Source: Pieris napi (Eukaryota; Arthropoda; Insecta; Lepidoptera; Pieridae). From it: DNA of 64,000 nucleotides. This document shows positions 1 to 10,740 of the stretch, piece by piece. The stretch is taken from assembly GCF_905475465.1 (NCBI RefSeq), contig NC_062242.1, positions 7,715,501-7,779,500 of the forward strand, in the 5' to 3' direction. Below the pieces are notes generated by a model. It made no database searches, was not told where the DNA came from, and worked only from the letters and a program-made list of their open reading frames with translations. Position numbers and translations under genes: made by a program. Each line of letters opens with the position of its first letter. Within the stretch, counting starts at the first letter, position 1.

Positions 1-2237
1 GCAGACGCAGTTTTGGGTCTTTTTTTAAAACCTTCAACACGTTGATTTAGTAGACCAAACATATCTGTTTCATGAACATATATGTTTTACTTAACCGAAC
101 GATTGTTAATTGCGCAATATGAAAATAATGTCATACTTGTGAATCGTATTACATATTATGTAACAAGTTTTCTACGTTACATAATATGTAATATGTTTTT
201 TTTAGAGAAAATGCTATCTACAGTTCAAGTAGAAGTGAAATAAATCAAAGGTCGTGCTACAACACAATCACACTTAAATAATGATAAATTAAGACTTAAA
301 ATTTCAAAAATAAGCAAAACATTATAAAGTCGAGGCACGCTACGCAAACATAATAAAAGCAGATTGAGTCGTAGGGCGCCATTATGCAAATTCTTGCAGA
401 TTTAAAATTTCACCCTCACACCTTATTTGATTATGATACTTATAATATACCTGCTTTTGAGGTAGAAAATATTACAATACCTCAATTTACTTCCCTTACT
501 TCATAATGTTTGAATTTCTAAATTTATTTATTTGACTTGAGAAATATTCTCAGTCGAAACTTTGTGCTAAGCATGAATCTAACGTTTTAAATGCCATGTT
601 CGGGGGTTATACTTAGTGCTTAGTCTTGAATGTGACACGTCCCCTTCAATTAGTAATAATATAAAGCTATTATAGGAGCTTATACAATTTATTTAGACTT
701 AAAACAATTGATAAAATAATATTTTAGATATATTTTTTTATTTTATGTATATTTTACTAAAAGAGTCATCAAAACCTTTTGTATTTGATGAACCTTTTTC
801 AATATGCTGTTGGGCTGATAACATAGGAACATAATACAAAAATAACAGAACCTTAACAAAAAAGATTCACCATCACATTACGTTGTTGAAGCAATTCATG
901 CGGGCAGGTATTATAATAAAAAGCTGTTTTTATAAAAGCTGTGACATGTATCACTTATTTTTAAGCTCAATTTAGCTTTTTGTGGCCCCTGCGTGATTTT
1001 CAATAATGCTTTGAAGCAAATTAATTAGTCAAGCCTATTTTATAACATGCAATACTTTTAATGGTTTTACTATCAAATGTACTGCGTATAATTTTTCATT
1101 ATTAATAAAATAAAGTTCGTTAATGTGTTCTGAGTATATAGTTAGACAGTTTTCATAAGCAAAGGGAAATCCTTTCAGAACTTTCTCTATATATATCTAG
1201 TATATTAGCATTAAGCATCATTATTTTTAACCCGACAATTACTTATGACTTCAGCTTGATCGATTCAAAAGTCCAATATCATAAGTTCGACATGAGCTAT
1301 AATGGATGAAAAATTTTTCACTCTTCCCGTTGTTTCGTTATGGAACACATAAATATTTCAGGCTGACACCGAACATCCATCATTATAAAACTCAGATGCG
1401 ATACATACAAAGCACTTATAGTTGGAGATCGATTGAATCTTTGATGTATTGTAATAATAATTGAACGCATTTCTCATTTTCGTTTATATTTAATAATGTT
1501 TAAATAATTATTAAAAACATCCTTAATAAAGATAATTTTTATATTGAATATTGAATACGATAATATTCTAAATACTCTAACAAAATTCATAAATGTCGTC
1601 AACTAACGTCGTATACAAATAAAGTGGACTAAGTAGACCAAATAAATATGCAAATTGAGTGTTTCCCAAACTTTGACGAAGTAAACTAAAGTTTTATCCG
1701 TTGCCCAGGACTGATTAGCGCTTGGATAGAGGCTAAAGAAAAAGCGATATAATGTATATTTTATAAATAATTTTGTGCTCCTTACTTTTTCATACAGACA
1801 TCGCAGCCTACATACCATTCTGGTTTGAGCCTACCTCAGAAATCATGGGTCTCTGAGATCCATTGTCTTCTAGGCAGGCTTAAAGAGTAATTAGTAGTAA
1901 TTATGTTAAAAGATTGCGTCAGAAAAGGCAGTATTCTTATTACTTTTAATCAGTTCACACCATTAAGCACACTATATAAAGTACATTTTCGTGGCGTTAT
2001 TGAAAGTTCGAAATGGTTTTAAGTTTAAATAATTTCGTGGACCGCTTCGGGTAAATATACTCTGTGGAATGGAAAGTTTGGGAAAAACTTAACCGTACGA
2101 AACTTTCAAGAGCATATCAGGCGAAACAAATTTTTGATTAATATTACCGCGTTAAACAGTTCTTAAATTTAACACTTTTGTTTATATGTGTACACAGTTA
2201 AAGATAAAAACCGATATTTGTATTTAAAACATTTGTC
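1..2237. other. AT-rich DNA without a recognisable gene
   Basis: No frame here is long or has coding-like composition. A 71-codon minus-strand frame at 1603-1818 is AT-driven and hydrophobic and looks like chance. I see no interspersed repeat that I can name. Confidence 0.5.
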
Positions 2238-2240
2238 TTA

Positions 2241-2490
2241 GGGAGCGTTCAAGTATTACGTCTCGCAATTTTTGGACGTTATTGACCCCCCCCCCTGTAA
2301 CGCGCCGTAACGTTTTTCTGTACCCAATAGTAAAACGTGACTCTTTATACCTAAAAGTTACCATTATGTGGTGTAAAGTACTAGAAAGTCGAAAATAATA
2401 TTTACAAAAACGCGTAATTTAATCCCCACCCCGCATCGTAACGTATTACAAGAGAACCAAAAATTCGTTACGTAATACTTGAACGCTCCC
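2241..2490. mobile_element. MITE with 21-bp terminal inverted repeats and TTA target-site duplication
   Basis: A 250-bp non-coding element. The left end begins GGGAGCGTTCAAGTATTACG and the right end is its reverse complement; 21 bases pair perfectly and the match continues with mismatches. The flanks are TTA at 2238-2240 and TTA at 2491-2493, a 3-bp duplication fitting the TWA preference of PIF/Harbinger elements. The interior has a run of C near 2287 and several copies of a GTAACG-like word. There is no ORF, so mobility would depend on a transposase encoded elsewhere. The superfamily is inferred from duplication length and the GGG start. The termini differ from those of the full Harbinger element at 4684. 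Confidence 0.8.
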
Positions 2491-2493
2491 TTA

Positions 2494-4680
2494 TGCAATA
2501 CCTTCGTTTTGCTTATTTCTTTTTCTCATAGTTTAATGTTTTAGTAAAATTATTATTAATAAGGTTTTTATATAGTTAACTTGAATAGTTAAACTCACAT
2601 TTACAACTGCAGTTTTGTATTACTTTTATTACAATGACAAAAAAACTTTAATCGTATTCTTATAACTTTATGACTTTGATGAATTAAACTATAAGGATAC
2701 ATAGTTGTAAAGAAATATATGGGTTTGTTTACTTAAACGAAGTTTACGTTACCCGCTTAGACAATAAAATCCAGCAATTCTTACCTGTAAAAGAAAAGAA
2801 TCAAATTAGTCTTCAAAGAGCAACTTAAACTGAAATGGACGTAATAAAGTGATAGAGAAAGCTCGCTATTTCTTTTGTTAAAAGGCTTTTAAAGGTTCTT
2901 TGACGCGAACGGCAAGGTCGCAGCGCCGGTCGTTACGACGTCTGCCGAACTGACTTTCTTATAATAGTTTGAGATAACTTGGTATTGTAAAAGTTTAATT
3001 TAAGGTGAATTGTAGAAATTTAGACATACGGTAGATATGTACTAATAACACTTAGTAATTACCGCAAACCCCAACTAAACCGTCCATTGGTTTATCCGAT
3101 CTCAACCATCCGATAACAACCAGAACGATAAATATATAGTTATATATGTTTGCGGATTTGTTAAGTGTTTGTTACTAAACAATAACCTAACAAAACTTAA
3201 CCTAAACATATAATATACCTTATATGTCATTTAAATACCCGTTTTACTTTTCTTAGTTTTGTCTTATTGTAGAGTAACTAATTAAGCAATTTAATTCAAA
3301 ATATGAATAACTGAGCTAACCTTTAAAAATCTCAATACTATATCCAGAATAAATGTTAAGAAAAAACATGTGATTTCATTACAACCGTGGTTGTATATTA
3401 CACAGTAAATAGGTTTTATTAATTCTGAAGATGATAAAATTTGTGTAACTCAGTTACGAGATTAAATTTCGACTAGCTGACGATTGATTTATTATAGCTA
3501 AGAGCCGAACTCGTTTTTTACTAAATAGCTTAAGTAACCATTAACTCTCGATTAATGACTCCAAGAACTAATGAAAGACACGTTTTTATAAATGCCTACA
3601 AGTTTTAGCCTAACAATAAAAAATGTTTGGATTTAATTTCCTTAGGCGTCAGTATTATACTATGTAAAGAACACGAATTTGCAATCCGAAAAAGCCGTGA
3701 AAATTTATCCATTACAGCGAACCGGCCGCCTATTAGACAGTAAAAAAACAATCGTAATTTACGTTCAGCGTACAAAATTGCAATCCAGTTATTACGCCCT
3801 AACCACAATTACGTGTAATTGAAAACTGAGTGGTCGTTACGGCGCGGTGTGACGTCAGCCAGCATGCAACTGTGTTGAAAATATTGCACTACTAATGTAA
3901 ACATTTAATGGTTGAAATTTTGATGTTCTCATTTTGTTTTCATAACATTAAGGAGTAACATGTTTGTGAAATTGGTTATGGAGCACGGCACGCTAATTAT
4001 GTTGTTTTATGCTTTTAGCCGAATGTTACATTTTACAGCTTTTAATTTTGTGTTTTTAATTTTATTTTACTCCAACTTTTAAACCATTGCAATGCGTAGA
4101 GAAAATACTATTACTAATATGTTTATTGAGCAATAAGTTTTTTATGCACTTAATCATATATCTCAATAAAAGAAATGAAACCTATCAGATAATTAAATTC
4201 AATGCTTAGTACACGCAAACAGTTTATGAAGTCTCTACGACGTAGACATGCCGTAACAATACTACGTTGTAGCTGTAAAAGTGCTACGTGCTACAATTGT
4301 ACTGGGGTGTAATCAACGCAATTCAATAACTAAACATTGTAATATATCAATCGTATACTAATATATATATAATCCCGTAGGTACTAGAAAAGGGACAAGT
4401 TAAAAGTTCCCATAACCGATAAGCATACATGGTGAATTCTATGAAAGTTGATGAAGCGAGAGAGGTATCAGGACCGTAGCAAGTGGAGATATGTGGTCTG
4501 TTTCTATCCCTTCGGGAAAAGGCGTGAATATATAAATACAAATAAATAAATTAACTTTTAAATCTAAGTTTTCAGTTGAGAATGCCTCAACACAATATTT
4601 TATTTATGCATCAAACATTTAAATAGAGAAAAATAAAGTTTAACCTATTAAAATCTGGAAAGACGCTTTCTGGTAAAAGG
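2494..4680. other. Gene-free AT-rich stretch
   Basis: No supported gene. A perfect CRE-like palindrome TGACGTCA lies at 3850-3857 in a short GC-richer patch (3838-3870). A degenerate fold-back of CTACG words lies at 4230-4305. The short minus-strand frames at 3605-3808 and 4347-4541 look like chance. Confidence 0.4.
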
Positions 4681-4683
4681 TAA
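4681..4683. repeat. Left TAA target-site duplication of the Harbinger element
   Basis: TAA immediately precedes the GGC terminus of the inverted repeat and is matched by TAA at 7873-7875. A 3-bp TWA duplication is diagnostic of PIF/Harbinger insertion. Confidence 0.85.
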
Positions 4684-4751
4684 GGCTGCCTACGCACTGG
4701 CGACCATAGACGCGGCCAGGCCGCCGCGGCCATGGTCGCCGGTGCGTAGGC
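4684..4751. repeat. Left terminal inverted repeat with internal hairpin
   Basis: Besides pairing with the right end, this terminus folds on itself: 4688-4707 is the reverse complement of 4732-4751 with one mismatch, leaving a GC-rich loop of 24 bases. The arms contain GCGACC (4700-4705) and GGTCGC (4734-4739), the same word that recurs in the right subterminal region. These are plausible binding sites for the MADF protein or the transposase (inference). Confidence 0.8.
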
Positions 4752-4760
4752 AAGCGCGAC

Positions 4761-7071
4761 ATGTGGACGGCCGAAAAATTTGCAGTCGACTTCCAAGGAT
4801 GTGTCAAGATGGACGTGCAGAAGATAATCACGCTAACTGTGCTTGTGTATTTACTACGAAAACGAAAACGGAAGATTTCACGTAAAAGACAGTTTTGGGT
4901 GCATCCATTACTTTGCGAGAGAAAGACTAAAGGATTATATTATACTTATTTTTTGGATTTAAAAATGTATGAGAAGAGATTCTTTAATTACATGAGAATG
5001 TCAACGAATACTTTTAACCTGTTACTGGATACAATAAAACCAAAAATTACTGGAACTGGTAACAACTATCGGAAATGCATTCCAGCAGAAGAAAAATTAG
5101 TAATAACAATAAGGTAAGCTTTTTCTTTTTTAAATACAGAATGTTTAAAAAATACGTGATATATTTTAAAGGATGTTTCGGAATGGAGTATTGTGTACAG
5201 GAAAAATAAAAATAATGTGATAGGGCCTTTTTTTTACTTAAACTGCTAAACGGATTTTTTTGTAAATTTGAATTATACAAGACTTGATTCTGAATCACCC
5301 TAAACCACCACTGTTGCGTTTTTCACAACAACCTGTATAATTCATTGACCAAGGTTTTGCCACTTTAAAAAATTTATGAACTATTGTTCAGTAGTATTCT
5401 ACTTTACGACTTTGAAAAGGAGAGGAAAAGGGCTTGCTTATAACATGTTTTTAAATATTAAAAAACTGAAGTAGATAATCAAATTATTTGTATTTTCATA
5501 ACTTAAAAAATGGCAATTGTGAACAATTAATCATTCAAATTGGGAAATAGGTCTATCATTTCTGAATTTTGAGAAATATCAGAATAATGAGTATGAGTAT
5601 CGCTGTAATTTGAATCATCTGATATCCTGTTGGTAGTAGAATAACCTGAATAGTTCGGTTGGTATTTTTCTATAATTTCCATGATTTCCATTTTCGCTTT
5701 GGTCTTCATTGCAGCAGGGATTGTTTGAAATCTTTTGAGGAGGGATAAAAGAAACAGTCTGTCACAATTTGAATCATTCTGTGTAGTCGCTATGGTCTTA
5801 TGCAGAACTGAAATTAGAGGGTCTGTATCGGATTCTTCGTTTGGTATTTTTTTCTTCCTTTTTGTTCTAAGCGACTTTGATGCAGACTGTTGAGTCTCAA
5901 GATCAGAAGATCTTGCACTTTCATTTTCTTGACTTGCCTCTTCGAGACTATTTTCTGTTGCGTTTGTGTCCAGCACTGATTTCAAAAACAGTAATTGGTT
6001 GAAATAGGTGTATTGTGATTTACGTTTTGCAGCAGAACCACTTTTGACATCTTTAAGACGGCGCAGCTCTCTTGTGAAACAGTCTCTAAGGTTTTTCCAT
6101 CTTTTTTGGAGAGTAATGCCTGTAAATCAATAAATAAATGTAGTACATATTACAAAACTAATATTATGTTTATTAATGTGAATTTTATTTTCAGGTATTT
6201 GGCTACTGGGTGTTCTTTATCTCATATAAGTCATGAATACCGTATAGGGCTTCCTACAGTATCGGAAATAGTATTTGATGTTTGTGAAGCAATATGGGAG
6301 ATATTAAAACCAATTGTGATGCCACAATTGACCAGAGATAAGTGGATTCAAACGGCTGAAGGTTTTCAAAAATACGCCCAATTTCCTAATTGCATCGGAG
6401 CCATCGACGGCAAGCACATTAGAGTTATCAAACCACAACATTCGGGATCTCTTTATTACAATTACAAGAATTATTTTTCAATCGTGTTACTTGCAATATG
6501 TGATGTAAATTATAAATTTCTTTACGTAGATATTGGAGCATACGGCAAATGCAGTGATTCGTCAATTTACAAAGACTCTGTATTTTATCATAGGCTTTTA
6601 AATAATGATCTCGATATTCCGAGCAATAACCCCATCAAAGAAAATGGCCAATCAATGCCGTTCGTTTTAGTGGGTGATGAGGCGTTTTCACTATCGGAAC
6701 ATATGATGCGACCGTATGCTGGGAGAAACTTGAATAATGTAAAGACTAATTTTAATTATCGACTATCCCGTGCCCGCCGCTATATTGAATGTACATTTGG
6801 AATATTAGCCAATAAATGGCAGATTCTTCACCGACCCCTAAACGTCAAGAAAGAATTTGCAGTTGTGATTATAAAAGCTCTATGTGTGCTTCATAATTTT
6901 GTGCGAGAAAGAGACGGATATGATTTCAAGGACACGTTAACTGTACCAGAGGCTTTATTAGAAATACCTGCATGTTTACCTAATAGAGCAAATAGAACAT
7001 CAACCGAATATCGAGATATATTCGCAAACTACTTCAGTACCGATGGTCGCTTGCCCTGGCACAATTTGTAA
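4761..7071 (+). CDS. PIF/Harbinger DDE transposase (two exons: 4761-5113, 6195-7071)
   Basis: Predicted nuclease that excises and reinserts the element in the nucleus. Exon 1 ends ...ITI plus the AG of an Arg codon at 5113 before donor GTAAGC. Exon 2 begins at 6195 after a TTTTCAG acceptor, giving the continuous EEKLVITIRYLATGCS, a typical Harbinger helix-turn-helix region. The intron is 5114-6194 (1081 bp). The product is 409 aa. DDE_Tnp_4-type motifs are all present: GAIDGKH (Asp189), VDIGAYGKCSDSS (Asp230 or Asp239), VGDEAF (Asp279) and YIECTFG (Glu316). A basic RKRKRK stretch lies near residue 33 and the C-terminus reads PWHNL. The first Met at 4761 is 77 bp inside the element; a second Met at 4809 (MDVQK) is an equally good start. 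The gene is interleaved with the antisense MADF gene. No stop or frameshift is seen. Confidence 0.92.
5114..6194 (+). other. Transposase intron
   Basis: GT-AG intron with donor GTAAGC and acceptor TTTTCAG. Splicing across it restores the frame at an Arg codon. It contains the entire second coding exon of the antisense MADF-BESS gene (5527-6119). Without splicing, exon 1 meets a stop immediately (TAA at 5115-5117). Confidence 0.85.
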
Positions 7072-7602
7072 ATATATGGGTGCTCGCCGCGAGCCGCCAT
7101 TGCGCGCCGTAAACAAAATGGCGTCGAACGCACATGCGGTATGAGTAATCTTTTTAAAAAGTTATTCCAATCATTACGAAAACCTGGGAAATTTTAGCAA
7201 ATAATTGTCAAAACTCATGTGCAAAGCGAAAAATAGTAGAAATAAAATAGTTATACTTTTGACAATTACCTATTTGCTAAAATTTCTTAGATTTTGAATG
7301 AACGGAACAACTTTAAAAAAAAATCACTCATGTCACATATACGTGTCGAATGCTACTACAGCACCTGCTGCGTTTATTGTAGTTCATCGCATTATTAATT
7401 TACTTAGGCATAATAAAATAAAATACTAACCAAGTTCTGCCTTTTCTTTATCTTCCATGGATTCACCGCCAAATATATCGACCACTTCAAGCCACAACTG
7501 CCGCTTAACATCTTTATTGGAGTAATCATTTGATGCTAAATCCCATAAACCTCTTCTATTTTCAACTTCAATTATGAACCTTTCCGTGTCGAAATTGGCC
7601 AT
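5527..7602 (-). CDS. MADF-BESS domain DNA-binding protein of the Harbinger element (two exons: 7602-7431, 6119-5527)
   Basis: Second protein of the transposon, 254 aa. Exon 1 (7602-7431) starts MANFDTERFIIEVENRRGLW and ends at a GTTAGT donor. Exon 2 starts at 6119 after a TTTACAG acceptor, joining KAELG to ITLQKRWKNLRDC in phase. The MADF (Myb/SANT-like) domain covers about residues 8-105, with conserved Trp in GLWD, QLWLEV and KRWKNLRD and the Phe/Tyr-rich end YTYFNQLLFL. A basic stretch RTKRKKK (about 142-148) may be a nuclear signal. A BESS motif for protein interaction lies at about 177-210 (DRLFLLSLLKRF...IIEKY). The tail is Ser/Tyr/Asp-rich. In Harbinger systems such partners bind the ends and recruit the transposase (family knowledge). 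An in-frame TAG lies upstream of the ATG. The exon 2 part alone would start at a TTG, so the spliced model is preferred. Confidence 0.88.
6120..7430 (-). other. MADF-BESS gene intron
   Basis: GT-AG intron on the minus strand (donor GTTAGT at 7430, acceptor TTTACAG ending at 6120), 1311 bp. It contains the whole second coding exon of the transposase (6195-7071), read in the opposite direction. The two acceptor sites sit back to back, with 75 bp between the two exon starts. Confidence 0.82.
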
Positions 7603-7629
7603 TGTAAAATAATCACTCTGTAGCTAGCT

Positions 7630-7872
7630 ACACGTCTGGTCGCCGCGGCCGATGCGGTAGCACTGATGAATTTTAATACAGAAGTGATGTTCTCGACGGC
7701 CACGATTGGTCGCTGGTCGCGTGGCATCAAATTGGACGCCGCGGCCAACGGTGGCCGCTGGTCGCTGGCCGCTAAGTGCGTAGGGGCTATAGCGATTGCC
7801 ATATAAAGTCCAGAATTCACTGGCCGCCGCGGCTAGGTCGCGGCGACCATGGTCGCCAGTGCGTAGGAGGCC
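7630..7872. repeat. Right subterminal region and inverted repeat of the Harbinger element
   Basis: GC-rich, unlike the rest of the element. GGTCGC occurs at 7638, 7708, 7715, 7760, 7836 and 7851, and GCGACC at 7843. A degenerate internal copy of the terminus (GGCCGCT...AAGTGCGTAGG) lies at 7753-7780. The last 23 bp form the terminal inverted repeat, followed by TAA. The MADF start codon at 7602 is just inside, so this block probably also holds its promoter (inference). Confidence 0.75.
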
Positions 7873-7875
7873 TAA

Positions 7876-8542
7876 AGGTGAGAATTATGTCTATTATACG
7901 TTTATTAATCTGGTATAATAGATAACAGTCAGGATCAATTTTAAAGATATTTGAACAAGTATTCGTTTATTAGCAGGGGATCAGCCTACAAAAAACTTAT
8001 GTTTCACCGATAACATAACCCACTGTGTAAGAAATATTAAGTTGTCAAAACAACCGCATTGTCATACAATGAAATATCTTATTTATAGTTAATGCATATC
8101 ACAGTTCTCAAATACCTTTGAGAAGATAGGACGTATTCATCAGTCACAAGAAACGAAGTTGTAACTCTCGTAACAGGCGTAACTGCAGCGTAAATTTAAT
8201 TGTTTTCTCTTTAAAATTCTCAAAACGCATCTCAAAGACTTCCGCTCAGCGGCAGCCCTTCACTCGAAAGCTCTTTTGTTGTAAACTAATTTTTAATTGG
8301 ATGGCACACTTTACACATTCAACTTCTGTAAATTTTGTGAGAACTAAACGATTACTTAATATTTTGAAATAAGTTATTCGAAATTTTCTTCAAATAATAT
8401 AACAAAATAAGAATAGAATATATTAAGAATAGTACAAATTATATTGAAGAATGAGATTATTAATTTATTCTAGTTTGTTTCAATATATGACGATAACAAT
8501 GACATGATAAAGTAGAAACGTTTATTACCATACATACCAATA
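7876..8542. other. AT-rich flank of the Harbinger element
   Basis: No ORF or repeat that I can name. Confidence 0.4.
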
Positions 8543-8782
8543 GACGGCTCATTGGTCTAGTGGTTAGTACCCCTGACTGCGAATCCATGGATCCCGGGTA
8601 CGATCCCCGGCTGAGACAAACATCGTTGTGATGAGCATTTGGTGTTGTGCTTAGGTCTTGGGTGTTTAAATATGTATGTATATGTCTATCTATCTATAAT
8701 ATGTATGTATATCCCTTGCCTAGTACCCATAACATAAGCTTCACCAGCTTAGCATGGGACTAGGTCAATTGGTGTGAATTGT
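8543..8782 (+). repeat. SINE family A, copy 1 (tRNA-derived)
   Basis: A tRNA-like head begins GACGGCTCATTGGTCTAGTG, with box A-like TGGTCTAGTGG and box B-like GGTACGATCCC (consensus GGTTCGATCCC). The body has ATGAGCATTTGGTGTTGTGC, a TATGTATG-rich centre and the shared 3' end TTGGTGTGAATTGT. Other copies lie at 9692, 25292 and 57316. Confidence 0.85.
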
Positions 8783-9691
8783 TCAATCATATACCACTAC
8801 TAAGTGTACTTTTTAAATGGCTTTAGGATTGAGAGAAATGTTCCTCTTCATTTATTTGTCGTGTCGGAGCGCGTGACGTCATTAATTGAAACAAAGTAAC
8901 TCACTTATCTAACGTACTCTCAACTTGGTCGGTTCGTTTGCAAAATTGTGTTATCTGCCTCTACCTTTGGAACACGTTCAATTACCAGCTCTGGTTACAA
9001 ATGTTAGGCTTCAGCGCCGGAAATTATTAGCCGTTATAAACATTTATTTGCAAGAAACTTTAGCCTTAACTTTTATTATGTTATAAAAACCTCATTTATA
9101 GTTTTTCATTCTAAAAGCAGTTTTATGAGCACCATATACACAAACATAAAACAGAACTTGAACCTCTAAAAGCCTGACATATTGGTTTAATAGTATATAA
9201 TTAAGTAAATTAATTAAAACAATGTAAAAAAAATTACCGCATAATAAAGTTATTTTTAATTTAATCCACTTAATTTCAATAAGAGATGTTTAAATTACAA
9301 ATAATTAAATAAATAAGTCCGCAATATCAAAGACTGACAACGTTGAATCAAAGTTCACAGAACACGATATTCATTGTACCGTAGTTGTTAATCCGCTAAC
9401 AAAAAGGGTCTTAACGCTTGTCAGCGGTCCGAGGTTCATTGCCCGACGAGTCACTTACACTCCAACAGTTTCATAATACAGCGAGATTTAATATAGCATT
9501 ACACATTATTCACAAGATGTTCAGGCTCATAATTTTATTAATTCAGGGTAATGTTTTTGAAAGTGATGTCCGTACCGAAGTGTTTATAAGCTTCGGAATT
9601 GGATTTTTATTGGTGTTACTAAATATCACTATTTAATAATTTATATAATATCGTCGTTTTAGGCAAATATTAGTACACTTTATTTTTATTT
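8783..9691. other. Gene-free stretch with one CRE-like palindrome
   Basis: TGACGTCA at 8874-8881 sits in a short GC-richer patch. A 72-codon plus frame at 9418-9636 has no recognisable domain and is probably chance. Confidence 0.3.
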
Positions 9692-9949
9692 TTTTTAAAG
9701 ACAATTCACACCAATTGACCGAGTCCCATGCTAAGCTGGTGAACCTTGTGTAATGGATACTAGGCAACGAATATACATACATATTATAGAAAGATAGACA
9801 TATAAATACATATTTTAAACAACCAAGACCTAAGCACAACACCAAATCACCAAATGCTCATCACATCGATGTTTGTCTCCGCCGGGGATCGAACCCAGGA
9901 CCCATGGATTCGCAGTCAGGGGTACTAACCACTAGACCAATGAGTCGTC
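9692..9949 (-). repeat. SINE family A, copy 2
   Basis: Reverse-oriented copy of the same family. It starts with the T-rich complement of the 3' tail and ends with the complement of the tRNA-like head (CCACTAGACCAATGAGTCGTC). Box B is intact. The minus frame at 9633-9845 is derived from it and is not a gene. Confidence 0.85.
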
Positions 9950-10579
9950 AAATTTGAGTTACAATTTTTTTTTACTTGTGCTCGTATAAAGGTAATTGCT
10001 TTAAGACTTATTTTATAAATAAGGTTTTAAATAAGTTTAAAGGAAATAATGCGTGATATTTTAGGCAATAGCCGAGTCATGATGAAAACTTAAAATGTTA
10101 TCATATATTAAACAAAGTTTATTAAATCAGATGATTAGTTTTGCAAGAAGAATAAACACGGGGAAAATAAGCGGTGTTGGCAATGCGCCAGCACTGGGTA
10201 AAAGAAAAATGTATATAACTGCGATAAAGGTAAAAATGTAGGCAGTCCTTGAGCTAAGCTAGACTCGGAAAATATTTATGCTACATAGTTTATATTCTAT
10301 TACCTTGGCAGACGGTTATCTTTTAGATAAGTTTTGATTTTTAAAACCATCCTGGGAGATTATTTAGTAATAATCTGTAATGCCGTATAGTATTTTATAT
10401 GGACTTCCTCCTAATTGATTCACAATGATACCGTTGATAATTTAAAAAAAAATTGTGTAGTACTTTCCAGTATACTGTATACAGTATTAATTCTTAATTA
10501 ATCTACAGTAATATTATAAAAGGAAAGATTTGACTGTTTGGTTGCATCAAATATAATTAAAATAGGATTTTTATAGAAT

Positions 10580-10740
10580 ACTAGCAGACCGGGCCACCCG
10601 TTGCTGAGGCTAAGGTTTTTGTTATATTACGTAGTAGTAAACTATTCAAAGGAAATGGTAGAACACCAGTCATGGGGACCACCATGCTCTTTTGGTGGTA
10701 ATGCCATTAAATTGTAGCTTAGGTGAAACGTTGGTACTTT
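10580..10740 (+). repeat. Interspersed repeat family E, copy 1
   Basis: Begins CTAGCAGACCGGGCCACCCG and continues with a GTTGCTGAGGCTAAGG block and TTTGGTGGTAATGCCATTAA. Two more copies lie at 43997 and 50231. The CTAGCAGACC edge resembles the CTAG terminus of Helitron-like or RTE-like lepidopteran repeats; the class is uncertain. Confidence 0.65.

Larger units (their letters stand above)
4684..7872 (+). mobile_element. Complete two-gene PIF/Harbinger DNA transposon
   Basis: A 3189-bp element bounded by imperfect inverted repeats of about 23 bp. The left end is GGCTGCCTACGCACTGGCGA and the right end, read inward, is GGCCTCCTACGCACTGGCGA. It is flanked by TAA at 4681-4683 and 7873-7875. It contains a DDE transposase on the plus strand and a MADF-BESS protein on the minus strand, the two-gene content expected of autonomous Harbinger elements, in which the Myb/SANT/MADF partner helps transposase enter the nucleus and bind DNA. 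Both genes are intron-split, intact and interleaved. The ends are GC-rich (many GGTCGC words) against an AT-rich interior and surroundings. Intact ends, intact frames and an undegraded duplication suggest a fairly recent, possibly active insertion. Confidence 0.93.

Noticed and set aside
4611..4831. Two minus-strand frames across the Harbinger left end
   Set aside because: They are shadows of the GC-rich terminal inverted repeat and of transposase exon 1.
7572..7820. 82-codon minus-strand frame at the right end of the Harbinger
   Set aside because: It overlaps the MADF start and GC-rich subterminal repeats in another frame; the MADF frame has clear family motifs.
8543..8640. Possible genuine tRNA gene (boxes A and B present)
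   Set aside because: The acceptor stem does not close, box B is altered, and the same head recurs attached to one common body, so it is a SINE head. The same applies to 25292, 33401 and 57575.
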